Below, piece after piece: positions 20,861-29,828 of a DNA stretch of 59,290 nt. The notes below the pieces were generated by a model. The model worked only from the letters and a program-made list of their open reading frames with translations, was not told the origin of the DNA and searched no databases. The translations under genes were made by a program, and so were the position numbers. Position 1 is the first letter of the stretch. Every line of letters begins with the position of its first letter. Source of the stretch: JBASNZ01 sp049657775 (GTDB taxonomy: Bacteria > Actinomycetota > Coriobacteriia > Anaerosomatales > Anaerosomataceae); the NCBI GenBank assembly GCA_049657775.1, contig JBASNZ010000120.1:1-59290 (forward strand), in the 5' to 3' direction.

Positions 20861-22054
20861 ATGTTCGCCAAGAAGACGATCAAGGACGTCGACGTGCGAG
20901 GCAAACGTGTCTTGGTACGGGTGGACTTCAACGTTCCGCTTGCCGACGGCTCCGTCACCGACGATACGCGCGTTCGAGCCGCGCTTCCCACGCTGCGGTA
21001 CCTTGTCGATCACGGCGCCCGGGTCATCGTGATGAGCCACCTCGGCCGCCCCAAGGGCGAGCCCGACCCGCACTACAGCCTGCGTCCGGTCCGCCGGGTA
21101 CTGCAGCGCCTTCTCGGCCGAAACGTCGCGTTCGTGGACGACATCGTCGGCGCCGAGGCGCACGAGGCAGTCGCCCGAATGGTCGACGGCGAAGTCCTGA
21201 TGCTCGAGAACGTCCGTTTCCACCCGGGCGAGAAGTCCAACGATCCCGCCTTTGCCGCGGAGCTGGCAACGCTTGCGGACATCTACGTCAACGACGCGTT
21301 CGGAGCGGCCCATCGAGCGCACGCGTCGACGGCCGGTATCGCAGCCAAGCTCCCCGCGGTGGCCGGCCTTCTCCTCGCGCGGGAGGTCGAGACGCTCAGC
21401 GCGATGCTCGCAAACCCCGATCGCCCGTTCGTGGCGATCCTTGGCGGGTCAAAGGTCTCCGACAAGATCGGCGTCATCGATCGCCTGCTCGAGTGCGTCG
21501 ACGCACTCATCGTTGGAGGCGGGATGTGCTTCACGTTCCTCGTCGCCAAGGGCGTCAGCGTCGGTGACTCGCTTGTCGAGCCAGAGTGGGTCGAGCCTGC
21601 CAAGCGCATGCTCGACAAGGCGCTTGAGCGTGGTGTCGAGCTGCTGCTGCCAGTCGACTTCGTGGTGTCCGAGCAGATCGTTGAGGACGCCGAGACCATG
21701 ATCGTGGGTCGTGAGGAGATCCCGGCCGGCATGATGGGCCTGGACATCGGTCCCACCTCGGTCGAGCTCTTCAAAGGAACGATCTCCGACGCTCGAACGA
21801 TCTTCTGGAACGGCCCGATGGGCGTGTTCGAGATGACGCCGTTCGGAACAGGCACTCGTGAGGTCGCGATGGCGGTCGCGCGCAACAACCGGGCTGCCTC
21901 CGTCGTCGGTGGCGGCGACTCGGTGGCTGCCCTCAAGAAGTTCGATCTCGAAGAGCGCGTCACGTTCGTATCAACCGGTGGCGGCGCTTCGATGATGCTG
22001 CTCGAAGGCTCTCCGCTGCCCGGTGTCGAGGCACTCGCTGACAAGTCCGCATAG
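20861..22054 (+). CDS. pgk: Phosphoglycerate kinase
   Basis: 397 residues, the normal single-domain-pair Pgk. N-terminal VLVRVDFNVPL and SHLGRPKGEPDP bind phosphoglycerate; the C-terminal GGGDSVAALKK and STGGGASMMLLEG belong to the nucleotide domain. It makes ATP from 1,3-bisphosphoglycerate. ATG 20861 follows GGAGG at good spacing. Confidence 0.98.
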   Translation: MFAKKTIKDVDVRGKRVLVRVDFNVPLADGSVTDDTRVRAALPTLRYLVDHGARVIVMSHLGRPKGEPDPHYSLRPVRRVLQRLLGRNVAFVDDIVGAEAHEAVARMVDGEVLMLENVRFHPGEKSNDPAFAAELATLADIYVNDAFGAAHRAHASTAGIAAKLPAVAGLLLAREVETLSAMLANPDRPFVAILGGSKVSDKIGVIDRLLECVDALIVGGGMCFTFLVAKGVSVGDSLVEPEWVEPAKRMLDKALERGVELLLPVDFVVSEQIVEDAETMIVGREEIPAGMMGLDIGPTSVELFKGTISDARTIFWNGPMGVFEMTPFGTGTREVAMAVARNNRAASVVGGGDSVAALKKFDLEERVTFVSTGGGASMMLLEGSPLPGVEALADKSA

Positions 22055-22082
22055 GGCACTTACCTCGGGAAGGGGCACGCTC

Positions 22083-22850
22083 ATGGATCGGCGCAAGATG
22101 GTCGCGGGCAACTGGAAGATGTACACCACATCCGGCGAGGGTGCGGTGCTCGTGCAGGACATCGCGCAGCTCCTCGAGGACGGGCTTGCCGAGGTCGAGG
22201 TCGTGGTGTGCCCGCCGTTCACCGGCATCAAGGCCGTATCCACGGTCATCGAACTCGACCATGTGTCCATGGGGCTTGGTGCGCAGGACGTGTACTGGGA
22301 GTCCGAGGGCGCGTTCACCGGCGCCATCGCGCCGCGCATGCTCAAGGAGCTCCTCTGCACGCACGTGATCATCGGCCACTCGGAGCGTCGGGAGTTCTTC
22401 GGCGAGACCGACGAGACCGTCAACAAGAAGATGCACGCCGCGTACGCGGCCGGGATCCAGCCGATCATGTGCTGTGGAGAGACGCTTGTCACGCGCGATG
22501 CGGGAAAGACCGATTCATTCGTGCGTGCACAGGTTATGGCGGGCGCCGCGGGACTCGATGCCGAGCAGGCGGCAAACCTCGTCATCGCGTACGAGCCGAT
22601 CTGGGCGATCGGGACGGGGCGCACGCCCACGCCCGAGTCGGCAAACGACGTCGCTCGCGCCATCCGTGCCACCGTTGGCGCCATGTACGGTCCGCCTGCC
22701 GCCATGCGCATGCGCGTTCTGTACGGCGGGTCGGTCAAGCCCGAGAACGCATCGATGTTCTTCCGCGAGCCCGACATCGACGGAGCCCTGGTCGGCGGTG
22801 CCGCGCTTAAGGCGGAGTCGTTTGCGGACATCGTCAAGGCGGCGCGCTAG
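22083..22850 (+). CDS. tpiA: Triosephosphate isomerase
   Basis: 255 residues from ATG 22083, preceded by GGGAAGGGG. Substrate loop GNWKMY, the catalytic-His segment IIGHSERR, the catalytic-Glu segment YEPIWAIGTG with the flexible loop, and the phosphate-binding LYGGSVKPEN are all intact. It interconverts dihydroxyacetone phosphate and glyceraldehyde-3-phosphate. The stop codon abuts the gpmI start. Confidence 0.98.
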   Translation: MDRRKMVAGNWKMYTTSGEGAVLVQDIAQLLEDGLAEVEVVVCPPFTGIKAVSTVIELDHVSMGLGAQDVYWESEGAFTGAIAPRMLKELLCTHVIIGHSERREFFGETDETVNKKMHAAYAAGIQPIMCCGETLVTRDAGKTDSFVRAQVMAGAAGLDAEQAANLVIAYEPIWAIGTGRTPTPESANDVARAIRATVGAMYGPPAAMRMRVLYGGSVKPENASMFFREPDIDGALVGGAALKAESFADIVKAAR

Positions 22851-24386
22851 ATGCCGCAGCGACCTCCCGTCGCGCTTGTCATCATGGATGGCTTCGGCCT
22901 GTCCGAAGCGGGCCCGGGCAACGCGATATCGCTCGCCCGTACGCCCAACATCGACGCTCTTTGCGCCCGATACCCGTGGACCGCACTTGAGTGCTCGGGT
23001 CTAGCAGTCGGTCTGCCCCCGGGACAGATGGGCAACTCCGAGGTGGGTCATCTCAACATCGGCGCCGGTCGCGTCGTATACCAGGAGCTCACCCGCATCG
23101 ACAAGGCCATCGAAGACGGCAGCCTGGGTGAGAACCAGGTGCTTTGTGACGCCATAGACCGTGCTGTCACAGGTGGCCGGGCGGTCCACTTCATGGGGCT
23201 CGTATCCGATGGGGGAGTGCACAGCCATCAGGCGCACCTCTACGCGCTCGTGCGTATGGCCGCCGCGCGGGGCGCCACCCGTGTGTTCATCCACTGCTTC
23301 TTAGATGGCCGGGACGTGCCTCCGACCAGCGGGCTGGGCTTCGTGCGCGCGCTGGAGGACGTCTTGTCCGCCACAGGGGTGGGCCGCATCGCCAGCGTCA
23401 TGGGCCGCTACTACGCCATGGACCGCGACAAGCGGTGGGAGCGTGTGGAGCGGGCGTGGCGAGCGATGGTGCTGGGCGAGGGCGTTGCCGCCACCTCCGG
23501 ACCCGGGGCGATCGCAGCCTCGTACGCGGTGGGTGTGACCGATGAGTTCGTCGAGCCGGCTGTTGTGGAGCGCGATGGTTCGCCCGTTGCCGTTGTCTCC
23601 GATGGAGACTCGGTCGTGTTCTTCAACTTCCGTCCCGACCGCGCCCGCGAGATCACGAGGGCATTCGTGGATCCGGGATTCGACGGGTTCGAGCGCGAGG
23701 TGTGTCCCAGGATCCGGTTCGTCTGTCTCACCGAGTACGACCCGACCATCCCCGCGCCGGTCGCGTTTCCAAAGGATCTCCCGTGCTGCGTTTTGGCGGA
23801 CGTTCTCGCCGGGGCCGGACTGCGCCAGTTGCACATCGCGGAGACCGAGAAGTACGCACACGTGACCTTCTTCCTCAACGGCGGCGCGGAGCCGCCCAAG
23901 GTGGGGGAGGAACGGGTGCTCGTCCCAAGCCCCAAGGTTCCCACGTACGATCTTCAGCCCGAGATGAGCGCGCCCGAGGTCACCCGCCTCATCGTGGAGG
24001 CCATCGGCCAGGAGCGTGCCGACTTCTACGTGGTCAACTACGCGAACTGCGACATGGTCGGCCATACCGGCGTGCTCGACGCTGCGGTTGTGGCGGTCGA
24101 GGCCGTTGACGACGCGGTGGGCAAGGTTGTCGCCGCGGTCCGTTCGCTCGGCGGCAGCGTCATCGTCACGGCGGATCACGGGAACGCGGAGCGCATGCGG
24201 GACGATGAAGGCAACCCGTTCACGGCGCATACGAACGACAGGGTCCCGTGCATCGTCATCACTGACGGCGTACGAAAGCTGCGGGACTGCGGGATACTCG
24301 CCGACGTGGCTCCGACCCTACTCGACCTGCTGGGTCTGGACGCCCCGGAGGAGTGGACCGGAACGTCGCTGCTGGTGCGTGGCTGA
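22851..24386 (+). CDS. gpmI: 2,3-bisphosphoglycerate-independent phosphoglycerate mutase
   Basis: 511 residues, the usual size of the manganese-dependent iPGM. VIMDGFG binds metal; Ser63 in GQMGNSEVGHLNIGAGR is the phosphorylated nucleophile; YANCDMVGHTG and VTADHGNAE complete the alkaline-phosphatase-type metal site. It interconverts 3- and 2-phosphoglycerate. In most Actinobacteria tpiA is followed directly by secG; here gpmI is inserted between them, completing gap-pgk-tpiA-gpmI in one operon. Enolase is not in the window. Confidence 0.97.
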   Translation: MPQRPPVALVIMDGFGLSEAGPGNAISLARTPNIDALCARYPWTALECSGLAVGLPPGQMGNSEVGHLNIGAGRVVYQELTRIDKAIEDGSLGENQVLCDAIDRAVTGGRAVHFMGLVSDGGVHSHQAHLYALVRMAAARGATRVFIHCFLDGRDVPPTSGLGFVRALEDVLSATGVGRIASVMGRYYAMDRDKRWERVERAWRAMVLGEGVAATSGPGAIAASYAVGVTDEFVEPAVVERDGSPVAVVSDGDSVVFFNFRPDRAREITRAFVDPGFDGFEREVCPRIRFVCLTEYDPTIPAPVAFPKDLPCCVLADVLAGAGLRQLHIAETEKYAHVTFFLNGGAEPPKVGEERVLVPSPKVPTYDLQPEMSAPEVTRLIVEAIGQERADFYVVNYANCDMVGHTGVLDAAVVAVEAVDDAVGKVVAAVRSLGGSVIVTADHGNAERMRDDEGNPFTAHTNDRVPCIVITDGVRKLRDCGILADVAPTLLDLLGLDAPEEWTGTSLLVRG

Positions 24387-24416
24387 GCCGTCGGCTGAGC
24401 CGTCGATACCTTGCGG

Positions 24417-24445
24417 TTGAGTCCGGCCGCGGCGGCGGCTATAAT
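24417..24445 (+). promoter_or_regulatory. Sigma-70-type promoter of secG
   Basis: TTGAGT (24417-24422), 17-base spacer, consensus TATAAT (24440-24445). It lies in the short gap between gpmI and secG, giving secG its own transcription start near 24452. Confidence 0.65.
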
Positions 24446-24498
24446 CACGGTTCTTGAGACCATTCCGTCGTGCGACGGTGACCGTAGAGGAGTTCGTC

Positions 24499-24744
24499 GT
24501 GAACGTTGTCGCATACATCACGATAGCCATTCATGTAATATGCGCTATCGGGCTAATTCTATTCGTTCTTCTGCATTCAGGTAAGGGCACCGGCCTCTCG
24601 TCGATGCTCGGCGGCGCGGTGCCCGCCACCGCGACAGGCACGGGCATCATCGAGAAGAACCTCGACCGGATCACGGTCGCTTTCGCCGTCGGCTACGCCA
24701 TTAGCGCGCTGCTCCTCATGCTCGTGTATCGACCCGGCGGGTAG
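24499..24744 (+). CDS. secG: Protein translocase subunit SecG
   Basis: 81 residues from GTG 24499, chosen because AGAGGAG lies upstream and because the conserved part begins here (NVVAYITIAIHVICAIGLILFVLLHSGKGTGLSS). Two membrane helices flank the conserved loop GLSSMLGG, as in SecG, which supports the SecYEG channel. Position after the triosephosphate isomerase region is the standard actinobacterial location. A longer frame would add 15 non-conserved residues. Confidence 0.92.
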   Translation: MNVVAYITIAIHVICAIGLILFVLLHSGKGTGLSSMLGGAVPATATGTGIIEKNLDRITVAFAVGYAISALLLMLVYRPGG

Positions 24745-24808
24745 ACAGATCAGGCAGCGGCGGGCCCGAGCGTTTGCGCCACCCCCGGTATCATCTGTCG
24801 GTCAGCCC

Positions 24809-24838
24809 CACGACACCCGCTTTCCGGCGGGTGTCGTG
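24809..24838 (+). terminator. Hairpin terminator after secG
   Basis: A perfect 12-bp stem, CACGACACCCGC (24809-24820) with GCGGGTGTCGTG (24827-24838), six-base loop. An outer GCCCCA/TGGGGC pair could extend it. No strong T-run, but stem strength and position suggest termination of the glycolysis-secG transcript. Confidence 0.65.
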
Positions 24839-24844
24839 CTGTGC

Positions 24845-25055
24845 TGGGGCATGGCCCGCGCGCGCCTCATGCTTGCGTTTCTATGCAAGGAGCGGGAGTA
24901 TTAGACGTTGGCCTGGCCCGCAAAGTGCACCCGACCGGAGGCCGCAGACCTCATCGGGTAAGGACTGATCGCCGGGGAGGGATGACGCTACGCGATCGCG
25001 GAATATAAGCTGAGTAGGTCTGAAGACCGTACGTGTTCCGGAGGGAGGCTGAAAG
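24845..25055 (+). other. Long leader upstream of the peptide-transporter operon
   Basis: About 210 bases between the secG terminator and the dppA-type start without a convincing ORF. It contains GC-rich inverted segments and a TATAAG (near 25003) that could be a -10 with a weak -35. I tested it by eye against fluoride, glycine, cobalamin, SAM and cyclic-di-GMP riboswitch motifs and saw no match. Confidence 0.4.
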
Positions 25056-26714
25056 TTGCCTGAGAAAACTCGCAAGAGCCTGGCTGTTGCCCTGGCCCTC
25101 GTGCTCGTTTTCGGTGTCGCCGGTCTTGCCGGTTGTGCCGCGACGACCGAGGAGCCGGAGAAGCCTGCTGGTGAAGAGGCTGTCAAGGGCGGCACCATGA
25201 GCTTCTACATCAACGAACCCGCATTCATCGACCCGGTCAATGCCCAGGAGTCTGAGGGCATGCAGGTCGTGCATTCGGTGTTCGACAGCCTGGTCGACTT
25301 CGACCCGGTGACGTCCGAGATCATGCCGGCCGCAGCGGAGAGCTGGGAGCCGAACGCGGACGCAAGCGTGTGGACCTTCAAGCTGCGCGAAGGCGCGAAG
25401 TTCCACAACGGTCGTGCGGTTACGGCCGCCGACTTCAAGTACGCTTGGGAGAGGATCGCCAATCCTGAGAACAAGTCCGAGATCTCGTATCACCTGAGCG
25501 CGATCAAGGGTTACGAAGAGATGCAGGACGGGACCGCCAAGGAGCTTTCGGGCGTCAAGGCCGTCGACGACCTTACTCTCGAAGTGACGCTGGCCGAGCC
25601 CTTCGGCGACTTCGAGTACGTCGTGGGTCATCCGGCCCTCGCTCCCGTGCCGAAGGAAGAACTGGACACCCCGGAGAAGGCCAAGGCCTTCCTGGACAAG
25701 CCCGTGGGCAACGGCCCGTTCATGATGGCTGAGCCGTGGAACCACAACCAGGGCATCAAGATCGTCCGGTTCGACGACTACTACGGCACGCCGGCAAACG
25801 TCGACGGCGTCGACTTCAAGATCTTCAAGGACGAAGAGACCGCATTCCTCGAGTTCAAGGCTGGAAACCTCGACTTCACCAGCATCCCTGGTGGTCAGAT
25901 CGAAGCCACGATCCAGGAGTTCGGCGAGAGCCCTGATGGCTACACGGTTGAGCCTGGCAAGCAGGTTCTCACCGGTTCCGAGCTCTCGACCTACTACGTC
26001 ATCCTGAACAACAAGGACGAGTTCCTGAAGAACAAGGTGCTGCGCCAGGCGTTCTCGCTGGCGATCAACCGCGACACGATCGTCGCCAGCGTCTACGAAG
26101 GCACCCGCTCTCCCGCCACCGGCATCGTCCCCAAGGGCATCGTCGGTTACCAGGACGGCGCATGGCCGTATGCCAAGTACGATAAGGAAGCCGCTGCCGC
26201 CAAGCTCGAAGAGGCTGGTTTTGCGGGTGGCAAGGGTCTTCCCGAGATCAAGCTGTCGTTCAACAGCGGTTCGGGCCACGAGCCGGTCATGGAGCTCATC
26301 GCTTCGGACCTCAAGGCCATCGGCGTGAACGTCAAGCTGGACGGTCAGGAGTGGGCGCAGTACCTGGACAAGCTGGATGCTGGCGAGTTCCAGATGGGTC
26401 GTCTCGGCTGGCTGGCCGACTACCCGATCATGGACAACTTCCTGTATCCGCTGTTCTACTCGACCAGCGCCGATAACCACTCGTTCTACAACAACCCCGA
26501 CGTCGATACGAAGATCATGGATGCCCGCAAGATGACCGATCCTGCGGCCCGTGTCGAAGCGTATCGCGAGATCGAGAAGATCATCGGCGAAGATGCGCCT
26601 GTGATCCCGATCGTTGGCTACAAGCACCAGAGGGTCGGCTCGGACCGCATTCGCGCGTTCGCGTTCAGCCCCATGGGCCTTGGTGCCTTCGACAGGGTTT
26701 GGATCGCGCAGTAG
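25056..26714 (+). CDS. Peptide ABC transporter substrate-binding lipoprotein (DppA/OppA family)
   Basis: 552 residues starting at TTG 25056 after GGAGGGAGG. The signal ends in the lipobox GLAGC, so the protein is anchored outside the membrane. The mature part is a family-5 solute-binding protein: YINEPAFIDPVNAQESEGMQVVHSVFDSL, then the signature LREGAKFHNGRAVTAADFKYAW and later VLRQAFSLAINRDTIV. It delivers di- or oligopeptides to the permease encoded downstream. Codon and amino-acid use is richer in Lys and Glu than neighbours, typical of a highly expressed binding protein. Confidence 0.94.
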   Translation: MPEKTRKSLAVALALVLVFGVAGLAGCAATTEEPEKPAGEEAVKGGTMSFYINEPAFIDPVNAQESEGMQVVHSVFDSLVDFDPVTSEIMPAAAESWEPNADASVWTFKLREGAKFHNGRAVTAADFKYAWERIANPENKSEISYHLSAIKGYEEMQDGTAKELSGVKAVDDLTLEVTLAEPFGDFEYVVGHPALAPVPKEELDTPEKAKAFLDKPVGNGPFMMAEPWNHNQGIKIVRFDDYYGTPANVDGVDFKIFKDEETAFLEFKAGNLDFTSIPGGQIEATIQEFGESPDGYTVEPGKQVLTGSELSTYYVILNNKDEFLKNKVLRQAFSLAINRDTIVASVYEGTRSPATGIVPKGIVGYQDGAWPYAKYDKEAAAAKLEEAGFAGGKGLPEIKLSFNSGSGHEPVMELIASDLKAIGVNVKLDGQEWAQYLDKLDAGEFQMGRLGWLADYPIMDNFLYPLFYSTSADNHSFYNNPDVDTKIMDARKMTDPAARVEAYREIEKIIGEDAPVIPIVGYKHQRVGSDRIRAFAFSPMGLGAFDRVWIAQ

Positions 26715-26738
26715 TACTGGCGTGAAGCTTGCATCCAA

Positions 26739-26769
26739 GCGGGAGGGTGTCTCACTGACACCCTCCCGC
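26739..26769 (+). other. Intercistronic stem-loop after the binding-protein gene
   Basis: A perfect 13-bp stem (26739-26751 with 26757-26769) with loop TCACT, 24 bases after the binding-protein stop and about 70 before the permease gene. Such hairpins let binding-protein mRNA outlast or outnumber the permease mRNA in ABC operons; no T-run follows. Confidence 0.7.
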
Positions 26770-26837
26770 GAATTGCTTGGAGCTGTGCCCCGCAACTACC
26801 GACACCGACCCTCTTCGATTCCTAGTTAGGCGCCGCC

Positions 26838-27809
26838 ATGCTCAAGTACATCCTCCGGCGTATCTTGCAGATGATCCCCGTGTTCATCGGGGTCACCATA
26901 CTCCTGTTCGTTCTCAAGGCGCCTGGCGTCTTGCCAGGCGATCCGATCCGAATGATCACGGGCGAGAAGGCGATCTCTCCCCGGTTGTACGAGCAGATCG
27001 TCAAGGAAAACGGGCTCGACAAGCCGTTGCCCGAGCAATACATCATCTACCTTGGAAAACTCACACAGGGCGACCTTGGACGGTCGTATCAGAAGGACCG
27101 CCCCGTGACCGAGATATTCGCCGACACGTACCCGAACACCATCAGGCTCGCATTGGCCGCGATCGTCATCGAGATCGTCATCGGCGTGGGGGCGGGCATC
27201 ATCTCGGCTGTGAAGCAGTATTCGTTCTGGGACGTGCTGGTCACGCTCTCTACGTCGATCCTGGTCGCCGTGCCTGTCTTCTGGCTCGGTATGGTGTTCC
27301 AGGTCATCTTCGGCATCGAGATGAAGAAGTGGACCGGTGGTGCGTTCTTCCTGCCGATATCCGGCATGGGGGACCCGCCAGACTTCGTCCACATGATCCT
27401 GCCTGCCGTCACGCTGGCATCGGTGTCCACCGCGTACGCGGCCCGGATCATGCGTAGCCAGCTGCTGGAGGTCATGGGCCAAGACTACATCCGCACCGCG
27501 GTGGCCAAGGGCCTTAGCCAGCGCTCTGTGGTCTTCAAGCACGCACTCAAGAACGCGATGATCCCGGTCGTCACGTTCATCGGCCTCGACCTGGGCGCAA
27601 TGATGAGCGGTGCGATCCTGACCGAGACGATCTTCAACTGGCCGGGAGTCGGACTTGAGATCTACCTGGCTATCGGCCAGCGTGACTGGCCAATCGTCAT
27701 CGGCGGCGTCATCATCGTCGTCTTCGCGGTCATGATCATCAACCTACTCGTCGACATCAGCTACGCCTTCCTGGATCCCCGGATCCGGTACGGCGGAGCA
27801 GCGGAATAG
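26838..27809 (+). CDS. Peptide ABC transporter permease (DppB/OppB family)
   Basis: 323 residues with six predicted membrane helices. It starts MLKYILRRILQMIPVFIGVTILLF, the family's typical opening, and holds the ABC-coupling EAA loop around AKGLSQRSVVFKHALKNAMIPVV. It forms half of the channel with the next gene product. ATG 26838 is preceded by a weak ribosome site. Confidence 0.95.
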   Translation: MLKYILRRILQMIPVFIGVTILLFVLKAPGVLPGDPIRMITGEKAISPRLYEQIVKENGLDKPLPEQYIIYLGKLTQGDLGRSYQKDRPVTEIFADTYPNTIRLALAAIVIEIVIGVGAGIISAVKQYSFWDVLVTLSTSILVAVPVFWLGMVFQVIFGIEMKKWTGGAFFLPISGMGDPPDFVHMILPAVTLASVSTAYAARIMRSQLLEVMGQDYIRTAVAKGLSQRSVVFKHALKNAMIPVVTFIGLDLGAMMSGAILTETIFNWPGVGLEIYLAIGQRDWPIVIGGVIIVVFAVMIINLLVDISYAFLDPRIRYGGAAE

Positions 27810-27818
27810 GGGGCGACG

Positions 27819-28808
27819 ATGGCAGACAGGCACATCCATGACCCCCTTTCCGAGGAGGGCCATCCGGTGAAGGAGTACCGCACCGGGATCCCGGCATCGC
27901 CGCCGCCGGAGTCCGCTCCGGGTGCGGGCGCCGCAACCGGCGAGAGCCGTACACTGTGGGGCGACGCATGGCGACGCCTGCGCCGCAACAAGCTGGCCAT
28001 GGCGGGACTCGTCTGGGCGATCCTCGTCATCATCGTCGCCCTCTCCGCGGACCTTTGGGTTCCGCAGAAGTACGGCGATCCAGAGCTCATCGACTCCACC
28101 ACGGTGGTCTCGCGCATGTTGCTCGAGCCCAGCGCCGCCCATCCATTCGGCACCGATCGACTTGGCCGGGACATCTTCGCTCGTGTCATCTATGGTGCGC
28201 GCATATCGCTCACGGTCGGCGTGGTCGCCGTCGCGATCTCGGTGATCATCGGTCTCATCATGGGCGCGCTCGCTGCGTACTACGGCGGGTGGTGGGATGC
28301 ACTCATCATGCGATTGGCGGACATCTTCCTGGCGTTCCCGTACATCTTGTTCGCGATCGCACTGATCGCCGTTCTGGGCAGGGGCTATATCAACGTCTTC
28401 ATCGCGATCGGTATCCTTGGCTGGCCGACTATCGCCCGCGTGTTCCGAGGGTCGATCCTCGCGGTCAAGGAGAATGAGTACGTCGATGCCGCCCGGGCGC
28501 TGGGTGCGTCCGACCTGCGGATCATGGCGCGCCACATAATGCCCAACGCCGTTGCTCCCATCATCGTGTATTCGACGATGAGCATCGGTGGCGCCATCCT
28601 CACGGAGGCGGCGCTCTCGTTCCTCGGCATGGGCGTTCAGCCGCCGACGCCGTCGTGGGGGCTCATGCTCTCAGAGGCGCGCGCGTACCTGTTCACGGCG
28701 CCGTGGCTCATGACCTACCCGGGTGCCGCCATTCTCACGACCGTTCTGGCCTACGTCCTGCTCGGCGACGGCCTGCGCGACGCCCTCGACGTCAAGATGA
28801 AGGACTAG
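27819..28808 (+). CDS. Peptide ABC transporter permease (DppC/OppC family)
   Basis: 329 residues. After a 45-residue hydrophilic, Pro-rich N-terminus it has six membrane helices, the DppC marker HPFGTDRLGRDIFARVIYGARISL, and the EAA loop RALGASDLRIMARHIMPNAVAPI. Pairs with the DppB-type protein encoded 9 bases upstream. Only three bases separate it from the ATPase gene. Confidence 0.95.
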   Translation: MADRHIHDPLSEEGHPVKEYRTGIPASPPPESAPGAGAATGESRTLWGDAWRRLRRNKLAMAGLVWAILVIIVALSADLWVPQKYGDPELIDSTTVVSRMLLEPSAAHPFGTDRLGRDIFARVIYGARISLTVGVVAVAISVIIGLIMGALAAYYGGWWDALIMRLADIFLAFPYILFAIALIAVLGRGYINVFIAIGILGWPTIARVFRGSILAVKENEYVDAARALGASDLRIMARHIMPNAVAPIIVYSTMSIGGAILTEAALSFLGMGVQPPTPSWGLMLSEARAYLFTAPWLMTYPGAAILTTVLAYVLLGDGLRDALDVKMKD

Positions 28809-28811
28809 GCG

Positions 28812-29828
28812 ATGGAGAACCTACTTACAGTCGAGAATCTCAAGACGTACTTCACGACCAGGGACGGCATCGTCAAGGCCGTCGACGGCGTTACCTTCAG
28901 CCTCGATCGCGGCGAGACACTCGGTGTGGTCGGGGAGTCCGGTTCCGGCAAGTCGGTCACCGCGATGTCGATCATGCGACTCATCCAAGGACCGCAGGGA
29001 AAGATCGTCGAGGGCAAGATCCGCTTCAAAGACCAGGATGTTCTTGCGATGGATGACGAAGAGGTCCGCGACCTCCGCGGCAACCGCATCGCGATGATCT
29101 TCCAGGACCCGATGACCTCGCTCAACCCCGTGTTCCGGGTGGGAGACCAGATCGCTGAGTCACTCGTCATCCATAAGGGCATGAGCAAGAAGGACGCTGC
29201 CGCCAAGGCTGTCGGCCTGCTCGACCTGGTCGGCATCCCCAAGCCCGAGCACCGCGCGAGGGACTACCCGCATCAGTTCAGCGGGGGTATGCGGCAGCGC
29301 GCGATGATCGCCATGGCGCTCGCGTGTGATCCAGATATCCTCATCGCCGATGAGCCTACGACCGCGCTCGACGTGACGATCCAGGCGCAGATCCTCGAAC
29401 TCATGATGGAACTGCAGCAGCGGACCGGCTCGGCGATCATCATGATCACGCACGACCTGGGTGTGGTGGCGGACATGGCCGATCACGTCCTCGTCATGTA
29501 TGCCGGACGCCCGGTCGAGTACGGTACGGCCGACGATGTCTTCTACCGGCCGTTGCACCCCTACACGTGGGGACTTCTCGACAGCCTGCCGCGGCACGAC
29601 ATCTCCGAAAAGGGCGAGCTCTGCCCGATCGTGGGTCAGCCGCCCAGCCTCATCAACGTGCCGCCGGGATGCGCATTCAACCCCCGGTGCCCGTACGCCA
29701 AAGAAGAGTGTCGCGTGAGGGTTCCCGACATCAAGGAGATCGAGCCGGGTCACCTTTCGGCGTGTCACTTCTCTTCCGATCCCAGCTTCCAACGCGAGAC
29801 GACGGCCTGTGCGGGGGTGCCGTCGTGA
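28812..29828 (+). CDS. Peptide ABC transporter ATP-binding protein (DppD/OppD family)
   Basis: 338 residues. Walker A GESGSGKSVTA, Q-loop FQDPMTSLNP, ABC signature FSGGMRQRAMIAMAL, Walker B ILIADEPTTALD and the H-loop in MITHDLG are intact. The C-terminal oligopeptide/dipeptide extension has the CAFNPRCPYAKEEC cysteine motif, which in relatives can hold an iron-sulfur cluster. It powers the transporter as one half of a DppD-DppF pair. Confidence 0.96.
   Translation: MENLLTVENLKTYFTTRDGIVKAVDGVTFSLDRGETLGVVGESGSGKSVTAMSIMRLIQGPQGKIVEGKIRFKDQDVLAMDDEEVRDLRGNRIAMIFQDPMTSLNPVFRVGDQIAESLVIHKGMSKKDAAAKAVGLLDLVGIPKPEHRARDYPHQFSGGMRQRAMIAMALACDPDILIADEPTTALDVTIQAQILELMMELQQRTGSAIIMITHDLGVVADMADHVLVMYAGRPVEYGTADDVFYRPLHPYTWGLLDSLPRHDISEKGELCPIVGQPPSLINVPPGCAFNPRCPYAKEECRVRVPDIKEIEPGHLSACHFSSDPSFQRETTACAGVPS

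Noticed and set aside
24869..24900. Promoter TTGCGT...TATTAG in the leader of the peptide transporter
   Set aside because: The spacer is about 20 bases, too long for sigma-70, and the -10 is poor.
24912..24930. GG...GC element (TTGGCCTGGCCCGCAAAG) as a sigma-54 promoter
   Set aside because: Only eight bases separate GG and GC; sigma-54 needs ten.
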